NCBI RefSeq assembly: GCF_900187295.1 | Contig: NZ_LT906473.1 | Coordinates: 372,001 to 436,000, forward strand | Direction: 5' to 3' | From: Corynebacterium cystitidis | GTDB taxonomy: Bacteria; Actinomycetota; Actinomycetes; Mycobacteriales; Mycobacteriaceae | Length of the DNA: 64,000 nt | Part shown: positions 51,161 to 62,122 of the stretch, one piece after another | Layout of the letters: each line of letters opens with the position of its first letter | Position numbering within the stretch: the stretch's first letter is position 1 | Position numbers and translations under genes: made by a program | Notes under the pieces: generated by a model | Told to the model about the DNA's origin: nothing | The model's database searches: none | What the model saw: only the letters and a program-made list of their open reading frames with translations

Positions 51161-52000
51161 CTAGCCTTGATCACCTCCAGCCACAGGGAGCACGGACCCG
51201 GTGATGTAGCTGGCTTCCCGCGAAGCGAGGAACGCGATCGGCCCAGCTTGCTCTTCAAGAGTGCCATAGCGTTTAAACTCCGAGGACTCCACAGTTTGCT
51301 CCACAATTTGCTGGTACCATTGCTTTTCCTGCTGATCTTCAGGGCCTGGCCCGCGCTTGACCACACGCTCCGGGGCTTCTGTTCCCCCAGGCGCGGTGGC
51401 AACAACACGGATATTCTTTTCGGCAGCTTCCTTGGCTAATGCCGCAGTGATAGCATTCACGCCTCCCTTAGCCGCCGCATAGGGCACGCGGTTGACACCG
51501 CGCGTGGCCACCGACGAAACATTGACGATGGTGCCCCCACCGTTATCAATCAGCGCTGGCAGTTCCGCTCGTACCGACCACAGCGTGGTAAACAGTGATC
51601 GGTGGATCTCCTTTTCAATTTCTTCCGGGGTGTAGTGCTCAAATGGTTTCGCCCAAATAGTTCCGCCGACGTTATTGATCGCTACATCAATGCGCCCGAA
51701 CTCAGCCACCGCCTGCTCAACCATGCGGGCGGCCCCTTCGTACGTTTCCAGGTCAGTGGCGCACGATTGCACTTTCATCCCAGTCCGCTCAGATAGTGTT
51801 GCCGCCACATCGCTAACAAGTTCGGACCTATCGACGATCAATAGGCTGCCACCCTCATGTGCGATGCGGTTGGCCACAGCTAAACCAATTCCTTGGACTG
51901 CGCCCGTAATCAGCACCACCTGGCCGGAAAACCGGTGTGGGGTGAATACGGTTGGAGTCTCAGCAACTCCATCTCCTGTGGGCATTTCGCCGAAAGCCAT
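51161..52000 (-). CDS. benD: Benzoate diol dehydrogenase (SDR)
   Basis: A 279-residue short-chain dehydrogenase: cofactor motif TGAVQGIGLAVA, VINNVGG-type NAG motif (DVAINNVGGTI), catalytic Ser in NVSSVATRG and YAAAKGG (Tyr-x-x-x-Lys). The Asp in LLIVDRSE indicates NAD. It oxidises the dihydrodiol from BenABC to catechol with loss of CO2. The ATG overlaps the benC stop by one base. It ends just before a strong hairpin. Confidence 0.93.
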   Translation of the reverse strand: MAFGEMPTGDGVAETPTVFTPHRFSGQVVLITGAVQGIGLAVANRIAHEGGSLLIVDRSELVSDVAATLSERTGMKVQSCATDLETYEGAARMVEQAVAEFGRIDVAINNVGGTIWAKPFEHYTPEEIEKEIHRSLFTTLWSVRAELPALIDNGGGTIVNVSSVATRGVNRVPYAAAKGGVNAITAALAKEAAEKNIRVVATAPGGTEAPERVVKRGPGPEDQQEKQWYQQIVEQTVESSEFKRYGTLEEQAGPIAFLASREASYITGSVLPVAGGDQG

Positions 52001-53604
52001 TATTTGTCACCTTCTTCGATAGCGCGGTGAACAGTAGCAATGGCGCTACGGTGGTGCTTTTCGACGATTGCCCGGCACGCTTGAAAGTCTTTCGCTTCCA
52101 AGGCGTCGACAAGCTCAAAGTGATCTTGTTCTATACCGTCAACCACAAAGCCTTCGTCGTCAAGCACCTCGTTCATGACTTCTACAACATCGAGGACGTT
52201 ATAAGCCTGCTTCATCGCGTCATTACCTGAGCGGTCAAAGAGGTAGTTGTGGTACTGCGCATTGGCAGCCGTGTAGCCAGTGGCGTCAAGGAATTTGGTG
52301 TCCGAGATAAATTCCTTGCAGGCCTGGGCGAGTTGACGCATCTCGGCGTAATCTTCTTCGTCCAATTGGTCGATCATCAACGTGATTACTCCGAGTTCCA
52401 ACGCCATGAGGGCGTTGAACTGTGCTTCGGAGTCAGTCTTGGCAGTCAAAATATGCCCTGTTTCCACATCACCTTGAGACGTGATGGTCTTTGATAGGCC
52501 ATCTTCTACACTTGCAACCGTTGTAGCCTGTGTGACATCCGTTGCTGGTGCTTCGTCGATACGCGAATCTTCCGGAGTGTCGGACGTAGCCGGCACATTC
52601 GGCGTGAATTTTTCGTAGTAGAAGTTCTGTGGCGGAGCATCAAGGTCGCGGAAGAAAGTGCGGACTGCCTCGACCATTGCCGGTGGGCCGCACAAGTACA
52701 CGTCAACATCGCCGCCGTGCAGGTATTCCTCGGCGATATGGTCCGTGACGTACCCAGTACGGTCGTGCTCTTCTCCCTCGCCGGAGACGACTGAGAACCA
52801 ATCAAAATCCGCCAAGATGTCCTTGTACTGATTCAGGCGGTCTACTTCCACGATGTCGTGATTGAATGTTGCGCCGTAGATCAGACGAACAGGTTGGGTG
52901 AGGTCAGGGTCTTCGGCGAGCTTTTCCAAGATCGCAAGAATGGGGGCCAGACCAGTTCCACCTGCCAGCAACAGGATCGGGGAAAAGGGCTCACGGAGGA
53001 AGAAGGACCCCATGGGGCCGGTGAGGTTCAACCGGTCACCAACTTTGGCTTCCTCCGTGAGGTAGGTGGACATTTTGCCGCCTGGTGTGTTTTTCACAAG
53101 GAAGGTCACGATGTCGTCGCTGGGACCTGAAGAGAAGGAATATGACCGATGAAAATCAGCGTTCGGGGGTGCAATATTCATGTATTGGCCTGGAAGATAA
53201 TACAGCTGGTCGCGATCTTCGATATGCACGGCAAACTTGATCGTTGACTTAGAAAGCTGCTCGAGTTCGACGATGTGACCAATCATCGTGCCAGCCCCAG
53301 TTTTTGCTGCAGCCGATGTCGTGGCGATATTAACCACCATGTCATCGATTGGGTATGTCTGGCAGCACAGAATATAGCCTTCATCAGCTTCGTCTTCTGT
53401 CAGCGCATCATCAATGTAGTCGCCTTCCTCGTATTCTCCTGATTCGCAGAAAGCTTTACACGTTCCGCACGCGCCGTCACGGCAATCGAATGGAATATTA
53501 ATTCGCGCCTTATAAGCTGCGTCAGTGATGGTTTGGTCTTCCTCGATTTCAATGAAACGGGTAACACCATCTTCAAAAGCTAACGCTACTTGCGGTTGGG
53601 CCAT
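52000..53604 (-). CDS. benC: Benzoate dioxygenase reductase fused to an FCD-like domain
   Basis: 534 residues. A plant-type [2Fe-2S] ferredoxin domain (Cys41, 46, 49 and 80/81), then FAD-binding (YSFSSGPSDD) and NAD-binding (LLLAGGTGLAPI) domains up to about residue 340. Pseudomonas BenC (about 336 residues) ends here. A linker leads to an extra all-helical domain (about 395-525) that looks like the FCD effector domain of GntR regulators: NAQYH (His452), EQDHFELVDALEAKDF and AIVEKHHRS give the three histidines of its metal site. So the electron-transfer protein may sense a ligand or metal. Confidence 0.9.
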   Translation of the reverse strand: MAQPQVALAFEDGVTRFIEIEEDQTITDAAYKARINIPFDCRDGACGTCKAFCESGEYEEGDYIDDALTEDEADEGYILCCQTYPIDDMVVNIATTSAAAKTGAGTMIGHIVELEQLSKSTIKFAVHIEDRDQLYYLPGQYMNIAPPNADFHRSYSFSSGPSDDIVTFLVKNTPGGKMSTYLTEEAKVGDRLNLTGPMGSFFLREPFSPILLLAGGTGLAPILAILEKLAEDPDLTQPVRLIYGATFNHDIVEVDRLNQYKDILADFDWFSVVSGEGEEHDRTGYVTDHIAEEYLHGGDVDVYLCGPPAMVEAVRTFFRDLDAPPQNFYYEKFTPNVPATSDTPEDSRIDEAPATDVTQATTVASVEDGLSKTITSQGDVETGHILTAKTDSEAQFNALMALELGVITLMIDQLDEEDYAEMRQLAQACKEFISDTKFLDATGYTAANAQYHNYLFDRSGNDAMKQAYNVLDVVEVMNEVLDDEGFVVDGIEQDHFELVDALEAKDFQACRAIVEKHHRSAIATVHRAIEEGDK

Positions 53605-53703
53605 GTCGGTTCCTTCATCAAAATAGGGTGTGGCGCCCCCTAAGTGTTGGTCTTAGAGGGCGTAATTGCTGTGATCGTGGGGAGGCTGGTGAAAGTCTCT
53701 CCG

Positions 53704-54198
53704 CTAGAGCATGTAGACATCCACCACGTGGTGGATATAGTCGTTCTTCAACACGACCTTCTTCTTCACAATCTGTGGCTTCTCACCGGAAAAATCGATG
53801 GTTACCCAGGTTGTTCCGAAGTAGTGGTCGGTGGTGTTGTAGCGGAAATAGTAGGAAATCCAGTTGTAGCGGACATCGACCTGCTGGTCGCGGCGCTCAA
53901 GAATTTCCAGATTTGTCAGATTATGGCCGGTTCGTGGCTCCGGGATTGATGTTGCAGCTGAGCGCTCTGTACGGATGCGGAAAACGCGGTCCTCCATGCC
54001 GGCACGAGTGGGGTAGTAGATCAAAGAGATCTCCGACTGCGGGTCGGTGGTGAGCTCGTCATTGACATCCCAAGAAGGCATCCAGTACTCAGCATCGGGG
54101 TGGTAGCACTCGAGCCACTGTTCGAATTCGCGATCATCAAGAAGGCGGTTTTCGTAGTGCAAAAAGTCGAGGATGCTGTCGCGGGTGATTTCAGACAT
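53704..54198 (-). CDS. benB: Benzoate 1,2-dioxygenase small subunit
   Basis: A 164-residue ring-hydroxylating dioxygenase beta subunit (NTF2-like fold). Marks are LDFLHYENRLLDDREFEQW and YHPDAEYWMPSWDVND near the start, and RTERSAATSIPEPRT in the middle. It has a structural role in the alpha3beta3 oxygenase. ATG 54198 has AAAGGA 8 nt upstream; the frame to 54255 is not used. It lies 75 bp after benA and 99 bp before benC. Confidence 0.94.
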   Translation of the reverse strand: MSEITRDSILDFLHYENRLLDDREFEQWLECYHPDAEYWMPSWDVNDELTTDPQSEISLIYYPTRAGMEDRVFRIRTERSAATSIPEPRTGHNLTNLEILERRDQQVDVRYNWISYYFRYNTTDHYFGTTWVTIDFSGEKPQIVKKKVVLKNDYIHHVVDVYML

Positions 54199-54273
54199 GA
54201 GTGAAGTCCTTTGCAGAAATGTGAGAGAGTGAGTCGTATCGTGCAGCTCAACCAACCTGGCTGAGCGCGGTCT

Positions 54274-55797
54274 TTACTGCTTGCGCTTGCGTCGAACACG
54301 ACGGCCAGACGAGCTGACCTCAGCATCCGCTGACTTGTTCGCAGAGGCCTCCGCTTTCTTCGCGGCGCGCTGCTGAGCGTGCTCGGTAGTAACCTTTGTC
54401 GCTTGTGCGTCGTTACGTACGTTCTTTGACGTGCGCTCCTGGCTGTCCTTCTCTTCCTGCTCAACGGCCTGCTCGAGGACCTCCTCCCAGTAGGCGTGCT
54501 GAATAGGGTAGAGACCTTCATCTTCAGTCCGCGCACCCGAGCTGAGCACACTATCCATGCCCAAACTTCTTGCCAATTCGCTAGCACCCTCGATTTGGTG
54601 GCCGAGGCCGCGAGTCATGTCATTCCAAGGGAAAGACGTTGCGCGATAGGTTTTCTGGCAGGAGCGGAATTCTTCCAAATCATCAGGGGTTGCCATGCCC
54701 GTCGCGTTAAAGAAGTCCTCGTACTGCCGGATCCGGGCTGCACGGTTTTCCGCCGATTCTCCCTTCGGCGCAATACAGAAAATAGTCACTTCGGTCTTGT
54801 CAACGGAGACTGGCTCAAGGCGACGAATCTGCGTGGAGAACTGGTCCATGATGTACACGTTCGGGTAGAGGCACAGGTTGCGCGAAGCACCCACCATGAA
54901 CGTGCCGCGTTCTTCACCGTGCAGGTCCTTCAGTTCCGCGAGGCGGTCGAAGATCGGGCGGTCTTCTGGGTTTGCCCACTCGGACCACAACATGAGGTGC
55001 CCGTATGGGTAGGAGAAGTAGCCCCCTCCTTGTTCGCCCCACTTGCCTGCGTCCATCGCTTTTGTATCATTGGCAGACTCACCAGTGCTACGACGTGAGG
55101 TAGTAGCGGCATAGTTCCAGTGGACGGAGGAGACGTGGTAACCGTCAGCTCCGTTTTCTGCCTGCAGTTTCCAGTTGCCGTCATAAGTGTAGGTTGATGC
55201 GCCCTTGAGCACTTCCAACCCTTCGGGCGACTGGTCAATGAGCATGTCGAGGATGACCCGGGTGTCACCGAGGAATTCCTCCAGCTCAACAACGTCATCG
55301 TTTAAGGAGCCGAAAAGGAATCCACGATAGGACTCGAACTTTGGAACGCGGCGCAAGTCATGGGAGCCTTCAGTATTGAAGTTATTCGGGTAGGCGCCGT
55401 TCTGTTCGTCTTTTGCTTTGAGGAAAGTTCCATCATTGGAGAATGTCCAACCATGGAATGGGCAAGTCAGTGTGGTGCGGTTGTCTACTTTCCGACGACA
55501 CAGCATTGCGCCACGGTGGGAGCAGGAATTGATCAAGCAATTCAGCTTGCCGTCCTTTGAACGGGTGATCACGACAGGTTGACGGCCAATATTCGTGGTG
55601 AAGTAGTCGCCTACATTGGGTATCTGAGACTCGTGGGCGAGGAAAATCCAATTTCCTTCGAAGATGTACTTCATTTCCAGCTCGAAGATCTCTTCGTCGG
55701 TGAAGATTTCACGATTGAGACGAACGATTCCCTCTTCGGGGCTATTCTCTAGCGCGCGATCAAGAATCTCACGAACATTGTCGGTTGGGGCAGTCAC
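54274..55797 (-). CDS. benA: Benzoate 1,2-dioxygenase large subunit
   Basis: A 507-residue oxygenase alpha subunit. The Rieske [2Fe-2S] site is CSHRGAMLCRR and CPFHGWTF; the mononuclear iron site includes ENGADGYHVSSVHW. It dihydroxylates benzoate to the cis-diol. Start GTG 55797 with AAAGGAG 6 nt upstream; the frame open to 55971 is leader. The last 50 or so residues (about 458-507) form a basic Lys/Arg/Ala tail ending SSGRRVRRKRKQ, which is not part of the usual family. Confidence 0.93.
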   Translation of the reverse strand: MTAPTDNVREILDRALENSPEEGIVRLNREIFTDEEIFELEMKYIFEGNWIFLAHESQIPNVGDYFTTNIGRQPVVITRSKDGKLNCLINSCSHRGAMLCRRKVDNRTTLTCPFHGWTFSNDGTFLKAKDEQNGAYPNNFNTEGSHDLRRVPKFESYRGFLFGSLNDDVVELEEFLGDTRVILDMLIDQSPEGLEVLKGASTYTYDGNWKLQAENGADGYHVSSVHWNYAATTSRRSTGESANDTKAMDAGKWGEQGGGYFSYPYGHLMLWSEWANPEDRPIFDRLAELKDLHGEERGTFMVGASRNLCLYPNVYIMDQFSTQIRRLEPVSVDKTEVTIFCIAPKGESAENRAARIRQYEDFFNATGMATPDDLEEFRSCQKTYRATSFPWNDMTRGLGHQIEGASELARSLGMDSVLSSGARTEDEGLYPIQHAYWEEVLEQAVEQEEKDSQERTSKNVRNDAQATKVTTEHAQQRAAKKAEASANKSADAEVSSSGRRVRRKRKQ

Positions 55798-57270
<1,473 letters not shown>

Positions 57271-57311
57271 AAAAATCGCAGCGTATAGTTAAATCTGTAC
57301 GCTGTTCCATT

Positions 57312-57346
57312 ACCCCGACGCCGATTTCTGAGGCATCGGGGTTTTG
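57312..57346 (+). terminator. Terminator after catA
   Basis: ACCCCGACGCC pairs with GGCATCGGGGT (one mismatch) around ATTTCTGA, followed by TTTTG. Confidence 0.8.
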
Positions 57347-57413
57347 TTAGCACTTCAGTACTATCAGCACTATCAGCTTCGATTGAAAATTTAATCGCCG
57401 AGGAGAGTATTCA

Positions 57414-58535
57414 ATGACCGATTTAACTATCAGCCAGGTTAAAACCACCTTGCTCGATGTTCCCCTATTTCGACCACACGGTTTTGCTACCTACACCGCA
57501 ACCGAACAGCCAATCTTACTGGTGGAAGTAGTTCTCGAAGGTGGAGTCAGTGGATTCGGCGAGGGGGTTGTCCCTGGTGGTCCATGGTGGGGAGGTGAGT
57601 CGGCTGAAACTATGAAGGTGATCATTGATGGACACCTTGCCCCCATCATGATCGGACGTGAAGTGAACCAACTGGTGGGCATCCTGGCGGACTTCGAACG
57701 ATCAGTAGCAAATATGCGTTTTGCTAAAGCCGCTGTCGACGTAGCCATGCATGACGCGTGGGCTCGCGCCCTTGGACTACAAGTCCGGGACTTATTAGGG
57801 GGCTGCTACCGTGAAGAAGTCGATGTGACGTGGGCACTCGGAGTGCTGCCCTTGGAAGAAGCGGTCGCCGAAATCGAAGAACGCATCGCAGAATATGGGC
57901 ACACGTCGTTCAAGCTGAAGATGGGCTCAGGTGACCCAGCTGTTGATACTGAACGCATCGAACAACTTGCGGGCGCTTTAGGTGGCAAGGTTGGGTTAAG
58001 GATTGATGTCAATGCCCGCTGGGATCGGATGACAGCGCTGAAATATTTACCCCGCCTAGCAGAGGCAGGTATTGAACTTTTCGAACAACCGACACCCGCC
58101 CATGACCTTGCTACGCTGCGTGAAATTGTCACTCGCATTGGGGTGCCTGTCATGGCGGATGAATCTGTTGCCTCTCCGGCGGATGCGCTGGCTGTGGCGC
58201 ACACTCAAGCGGCTGATGTCATTGCGCTGAAAACCACCAAACTAGGTGGTTTACAAGAATCCACGAAGGTCGCTGCTATTGCCGAAGCGGCTGGACTTGC
58301 CTGCCATGGGGCTACCTCGCTCGAGGGGCCTTTCGGCACGGCTGCTTCCTTGCACTTCGCGTGCGCCACCCCAGCTGTCAATTATGGGTCCGAACTGTTC
58401 GGCCCAATGCTACTGCGAGAGTCCTACACCACCGAAGATCTCGTGTACAAAGATGGTGTTGTGCAGCTTCCACAAGGCCCTGGTTTGGGACTCGACCCAG
58501 ATTGGGACAAAGTGAAGGCCTTCACCCGCGACTAA
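57414..58535 (+). CDS. catB: Muconate cycloisomerase
   Basis: A 373-residue enolase-superfamily enzyme. The Lys-x-Lys motif is in FKLKMGSGD (about 165-169), metal ligands Asp in RIDVNARWD, Glu in FEQPT and Asp in MADESV, and the second acid/base Lys in IALKTTKLGG. It turns cis,cis-muconate into muconolactone. AGGAGAG lies before ATG 57414. The following step (catC) is encoded 9 kb away after pcaIJ. Confidence 0.95.
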   Translation: MTDLTISQVKTTLLDVPLFRPHGFATYTATEQPILLVEVVLEGGVSGFGEGVVPGGPWWGGESAETMKVIIDGHLAPIMIGREVNQLVGILADFERSVANMRFAKAAVDVAMHDAWARALGLQVRDLLGGCYREEVDVTWALGVLPLEEAVAEIEERIAEYGHTSFKLKMGSGDPAVDTERIEQLAGALGGKVGLRIDVNARWDRMTALKYLPRLAEAGIELFEQPTPAHDLATLREIVTRIGVPVMADESVASPADALAVAHTQAADVIALKTTKLGGLQESTKVAAIAEAAGLACHGATSLEGPFGTAASLHFACATPAVNYGSELFGPMLLRESYTTEDLVYKDGVVQLPQGPGLGLDPDWDKVKAFTRD

Positions 58536-58557
58536 TTTTTTACTGGTCTATCCCTTA

Positions 58558-58591
58558 AATTCCCTCAGCCCCGAGTAAGGCTTAGGGAATT
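58558..58591 (+). terminator. Hairpin between catB and benK
   Basis: AATTCCCTCAGCC (58558-58570) pairs with GGCTTAGGGAATT (58579-58591, one mismatch), followed by a T-rich stretch. Confidence 0.65.
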
Positions 58592-58624
58592 TCCTGATTT
58601 GCTTCTTTGTAGTACCGGCTTGAA

Positions 58625-58640
58625 TGTGATGTAGCTCAAA
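58625..58640 (+). promoter_or_regulatory. GlxR/CRP-like site upstream of benK
   Basis: TGTGATGTAGCTCAAA matches TGTGA-N6-TCACA with one mismatch. It lies 28 bp before the benK ATG and could give carbon-catabolite control. Confidence 0.4.
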
Positions 58641-58667
58641 TCCCTTGACCTATCTGGAGGAAATCAC

Positions 58668-60089
58668 ATGAGCACTTCACGCGCTAGTGCCCCTGAGGTA
58701 CGACACGACACTTGGGCTTCGCCCGCGCATCGGCGCACGGTTTATCTCGTGCTAGCTGTTGTTGGCCTGGCCATTCTTTTCGACGGCTACGACCTGGTGA
58801 TCTACGGAGCCGTGCTATCCACCCTCTTGGAAGACCCGTCACATATCGGCCAGCTCTCCCCAGCAGTGGCGGGCTCCCTGGGCTCATACGCCATGATCGG
58901 TGTTCTGATCGGTGCTTTATCTTCAGGCGCTGTAGGCGATCGACTGGGGCGCCGAAAAGTGTTCCTCGCCGCACTGGTCTGGTTTTCTCTCGGAATGATC
59001 GCAACAGCGTTGGCTACCACAATCTTCTGGTTTGGGTTCCTCCGTTTCATCACCGGACTAGGGGTGGGCGTGATCGTCGCTATGGGCGGGGCCATCATCG
59101 CGGAGTTCGCACCGGCTAATCGCAAAAACTTGTTCAACGCTGTGGTTTACTCCGGGGTTCCCGGCGGTGGCGTGATGGCCTCCATCCTTGCGCTGCTGCT
59201 CGAAGAGCACATCGGCTGGAGAGGACTGTTTATGATCGGTGGTGCCCCGCTGATCATCGTCTTCCCGCTGGCCCTGGCAGCCCTGCCAGAATCCCCACGC
59301 TGGCTGGTCTCCCGCGGACGGATCGACCAAGCACGCGCAGTGTGCGCAAAGTACGGTTTGCCTGCTGAATCCTTCGTGGATGCTCCCGCACAGGCAATTG
59401 CAGCCTCTACTGAGACAACAAGCGCTTCCGGTGCACGACGCGACGTAGACAAAACTGGTTTTTCTGGAATCTTTTCCCGCTCCTTCCTGCCAGGTACCGT
59501 GTTGATCGGTCTGATGAGCTTTATCGGATTGCTCTCTACTTACGGCTTAAATACCTGGTTGCCGAAGATCATGCAGGCCAACGGCGCTACGCAACACGAT
59601 TCCTTGTACTCGTTGCTAGCACTGAACGGTGGAGCGGTTGTCGGCGGACTCTTTGCATCCTGGGTGGCCGACAAAATCGGTGCAAAGCTGGTTATCACTT
59701 CGACGTTTACTCTTGCTGGCATCATGCTGGCACTGCTTCCGCAGTTCAACTCTGTAGCGGTTATGTATGTACCGATTATGTTAGCTGGGCTCGGCGTACT
59801 TGGCACCCAGGTGCTGACGTACGGGTTGACATCGAACTACTACTCCACGGCCTCTCGTGCGGCTGGCGTGGCGTGGTGTGCTGGATTCGGACGCCTCGGC
59901 GGAATCGTTGGACCACTTGTTGGCGGCTTGATCCTTGGCGCAAACCTCGGACCAGCATATGCTTTCTATATCTTTGCTGGTGCTGCGATCCTCGGTGCCA
60001 TTTGTACCGCACTCATCCCGCGTTCCCCTGCCGAGGTTGAGGTCATAGCTACCACAGAACCTGAGGCGCCGAAGGTAGCAACGGCTTAA
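58668..60089 (+). CDS. benK: Benzoate MFS transporter
   Basis: A 473-residue 12-TM aromatic acid:H+ symporter. DGYDLVIYGAVL in TM1 and GAVGDRLGRRKV in the TM2-3 loop are the family marks, with ALPESPRWLV after TM6 and a long central loop (TETTSASGARRDVDKTG). The Tyr in DGYD is usual for benzoate transporters. ATG 58668 has GGAGG 7-8 nt upstream. Next to catB and close to ben genes, so benzoate is the likely substrate. Confidence 0.9.
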   Translation: MSTSRASAPEVRHDTWASPAHRRTVYLVLAVVGLAILFDGYDLVIYGAVLSTLLEDPSHIGQLSPAVAGSLGSYAMIGVLIGALSSGAVGDRLGRRKVFLAALVWFSLGMIATALATTIFWFGFLRFITGLGVGVIVAMGGAIIAEFAPANRKNLFNAVVYSGVPGGGVMASILALLLEEHIGWRGLFMIGGAPLIIVFPLALAALPESPRWLVSRGRIDQARAVCAKYGLPAESFVDAPAQAIAASTETTSASGARRDVDKTGFSGIFSRSFLPGTVLIGLMSFIGLLSTYGLNTWLPKIMQANGATQHDSLYSLLALNGGAVVGGLFASWVADKIGAKLVITSTFTLAGIMLALLPQFNSVAVMYVPIMLAGLGVLGTQVLTYGLTSNYYSTASRAAGVAWCAGFGRLGGIVGPLVGGLILGANLGPAYAFYIFAGAAILGAICTALIPRSPAEVEVIATTEPEAPKVATA

Positions 60090-60096
60090 GGCTGGA

Positions 60097-60108
60097 CCTC
60101 GATCGAGG
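60097..60108. repeat. 12-bp palindrome after benK
   Basis: CCTCGATCGAGG is a perfect palindrome 8 bp after the benK stop; two CCTAGG sites lie within the next 75 bp. No T-run. Confidence 0.4.
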
Positions 60109-60161
60109 CCTGATCGAGACTAAGGAAAGCCTCTCCATGGCCTAGGAAGGCCTACCGATGC

Positions 60162-60440
60162 CTAGGAGATCAGCCCAGCACCGCCTACATTATTTGCCGA
60201 AAGTGCCGCTCTAGCCCCTGCGCGAATCGTAGGGGCATGGTTTTGTGCATTCTCAGCCAGGCTAGCGACTGCTCGGTCGAGGGTGAAGCTCTCAGGCGGA
60301 CACAGCTTAGCCAGCGTCATGGTAGATGTACGCCATTCAGAAGGTAGAAAGGAAATCACCTCGTCCCAAGCGGTGGTGGAATCACCAAGGCCCGATAAGA
60401 ACACTATTTTTGGGTGGATCTTTGTCGACTTCACAATCAC
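60162..60440 (-). pseudogene. Truncated alpha/beta hydrolase (N-terminal fragment)
   Basis: A 92-codon frame begins like an alpha/beta hydrolase: PKIVFLSGLGDSTTAWDEVISF, with the oxyanion-hole region and first strands, then TLDRAVASLAENAQN. It ends before any nucleophile elbow (GxSxG), with unrelated residues ANNVGGAGLIS. No SD is seen. It looks like the 5' remnant of a lost hydrolase gene, left between benK and the broken MFS gene. Confidence 0.6.
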
Positions 60441-60528
60441 TTACTATGCCATGCGGGCCAAGAACAGGCTGGGTACCTTCTGTCGGGGGAGAACACAGTT
60501 TCCTCGCTAGATAGCTTCCAGCTGGGGC

Positions 60529-61850
60529 CTACACCTGCACCGATTTTTGGGCACGTGCCGACGACACCACTGCGGTTCCGGGGGAGCGCAGACCCACAAG
60601 GGCAACCGCGGTGAAAATGAATACTACTGCCACGGTGATATAGAGCGCTTCCGGTGACCATCCTGCTTCCGCAAGATAGCCGATCAGTAGCGGGCCGCAC
60701 ACCGCACCTACACGCCCGGCAGCCAGTGCCGCACCCACTCCGGTGCCACGCAGGTGCGAGGGATAAGCTGCGGGGGTGACGGTGTACATTCCTGTGACAC
60801 AACCGTTGAGCAGCATGCCGACGAGCACACCGAGCGCGAACGCTAGTGCAGGAATGCCAGTGGAGTAGATGAACGCCACAAGCACCCCGGCACCCGCGAT
60901 AGAGAAGGCAATGAGCACGGTACGCGCCGAGATTTTGGTGGTGAGCACCCCGAAGATCAGCGAGCCAATGGTGCCCCGAAGGACAGCATGATGCCGCCGA
61001 TAATTCCTTGCTGGGCCGTCATTCCTGTCTCGGTGAGCAGTTTCGGAGTCCACGAGTTTGCAAAATTGAAACCAAAGTTGACCAGGGAGAACGCGACCCA
61101 CAAGCGGATCGTCACACCCAGGAAGTCACCGGATAGCAGTTCGCGCAGCGCTACTTTCTCTGCTTTGACGATGGGGTTGAGCTCAACATCGGTGCCATGG
61201 CCAATGCGGGCGGATACGCGTCGGACAGCGTCTAAGTCGCGGCGGTTGGACAGGTAGTCGGTGGACTCTGGAAGCAGCAAGATTACGCCGATCAGCCCGA
61301 TGACGGTGAGGATTGCGCCGGTGTAAAAGATCCACTGCCAGCCGATCGTCGGAATGAAGCGGGCGGCCAACGTGCCACACAGGGTCGCGCCGAGTCCATA
61401 GCCAGAGGCATAAATGGCCATGGCTAGGCCCCGGAATTTCCGGTTAGAAAACTCACTAGTCACCACGGTAATGGTGGCCAGGATGCCACCAACACCCACG
61501 CCGGTAACAATACGCCAGGCTAGGAGCTCGCCGAAGGAGGTGGACAGGCCTGTCATCACAAGGCCTACCACGTCAATCAGGATCGACGCGATGACCATTG
61601 TGCGTCGACCGAATTTATCCGCCAGGGGGCCCAGCAGCAGCGCGCCAACACCCATGCCCAGCAGGGCGGAAGACAGCAGCCAGCCAAGGGCGGCCGGGCC
61701 GATAGCAAACTGGTCGGTGATTGCGTTCGAGGAATACGCGATAGCAACCAGGTCATAACCATCCAGTGCGTTGAGGTAGGTGACCAGGGCAATTATCAGC
61801 CATTGGTAGGCGGTCATCCGGGAAGAATCAATGCGGGACCGAATGTCCAT
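60529..61850 (-). pseudogene. MFS aromatic acid transporter, frameshifted
   Basis: From ATG 61850 (SD AAAGGA) the protein reads as an AAHS-family transporter: DGYDLVAIAYS in TM1, LADKFGRRTM, LLPESTDYLS. At GGIMLSFG it runs into a wrong frame (APLAR, stop). The correct continuation, GTIGSLIFGVLTTKISARTV to the end QKSVQV at 60529, lies one base out. The break falls in a run of four C on the plus strand (60974-60977); a fifth would restore TTC GGG GGC ACC and a protein of about 440 residues. Either a real single-base deletion, a slippage-prone (phase-variable) tract, or an assembly error. Confidence 0.88.
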
Positions 61851-62122
61851 GCGGAAATCCTTTACACGTGTCGATTACAGGGACCCACCGGCCCCAACGG
61901 CGGTGGCTTCCGCTTGGCACAAGGGCTCTCGGCGTCACGGACTACTCACTTTTATGAAAGAGATAATCTAGCGCATTCCACCTCGAAAGCAAATTATTTC
62001 CTGGGCGTGGGCGCTAAAGCTGCAGAGGCAACTGGATTCTGCAGCGCAGATGGTCAGGGGCATTCACGCCCGCCCCCTACAACGCTCGCGAGTATGTGCA
62101 CCCCGAAACCAGAAGAGTCGCT
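61851..62122. other. Intergenic region between LAL regulator and MFS gene
   Basis: About 270 bp, containing the MFS promoter on the minus strand. I see no gene or strong repeat in it. Confidence 0.4.
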
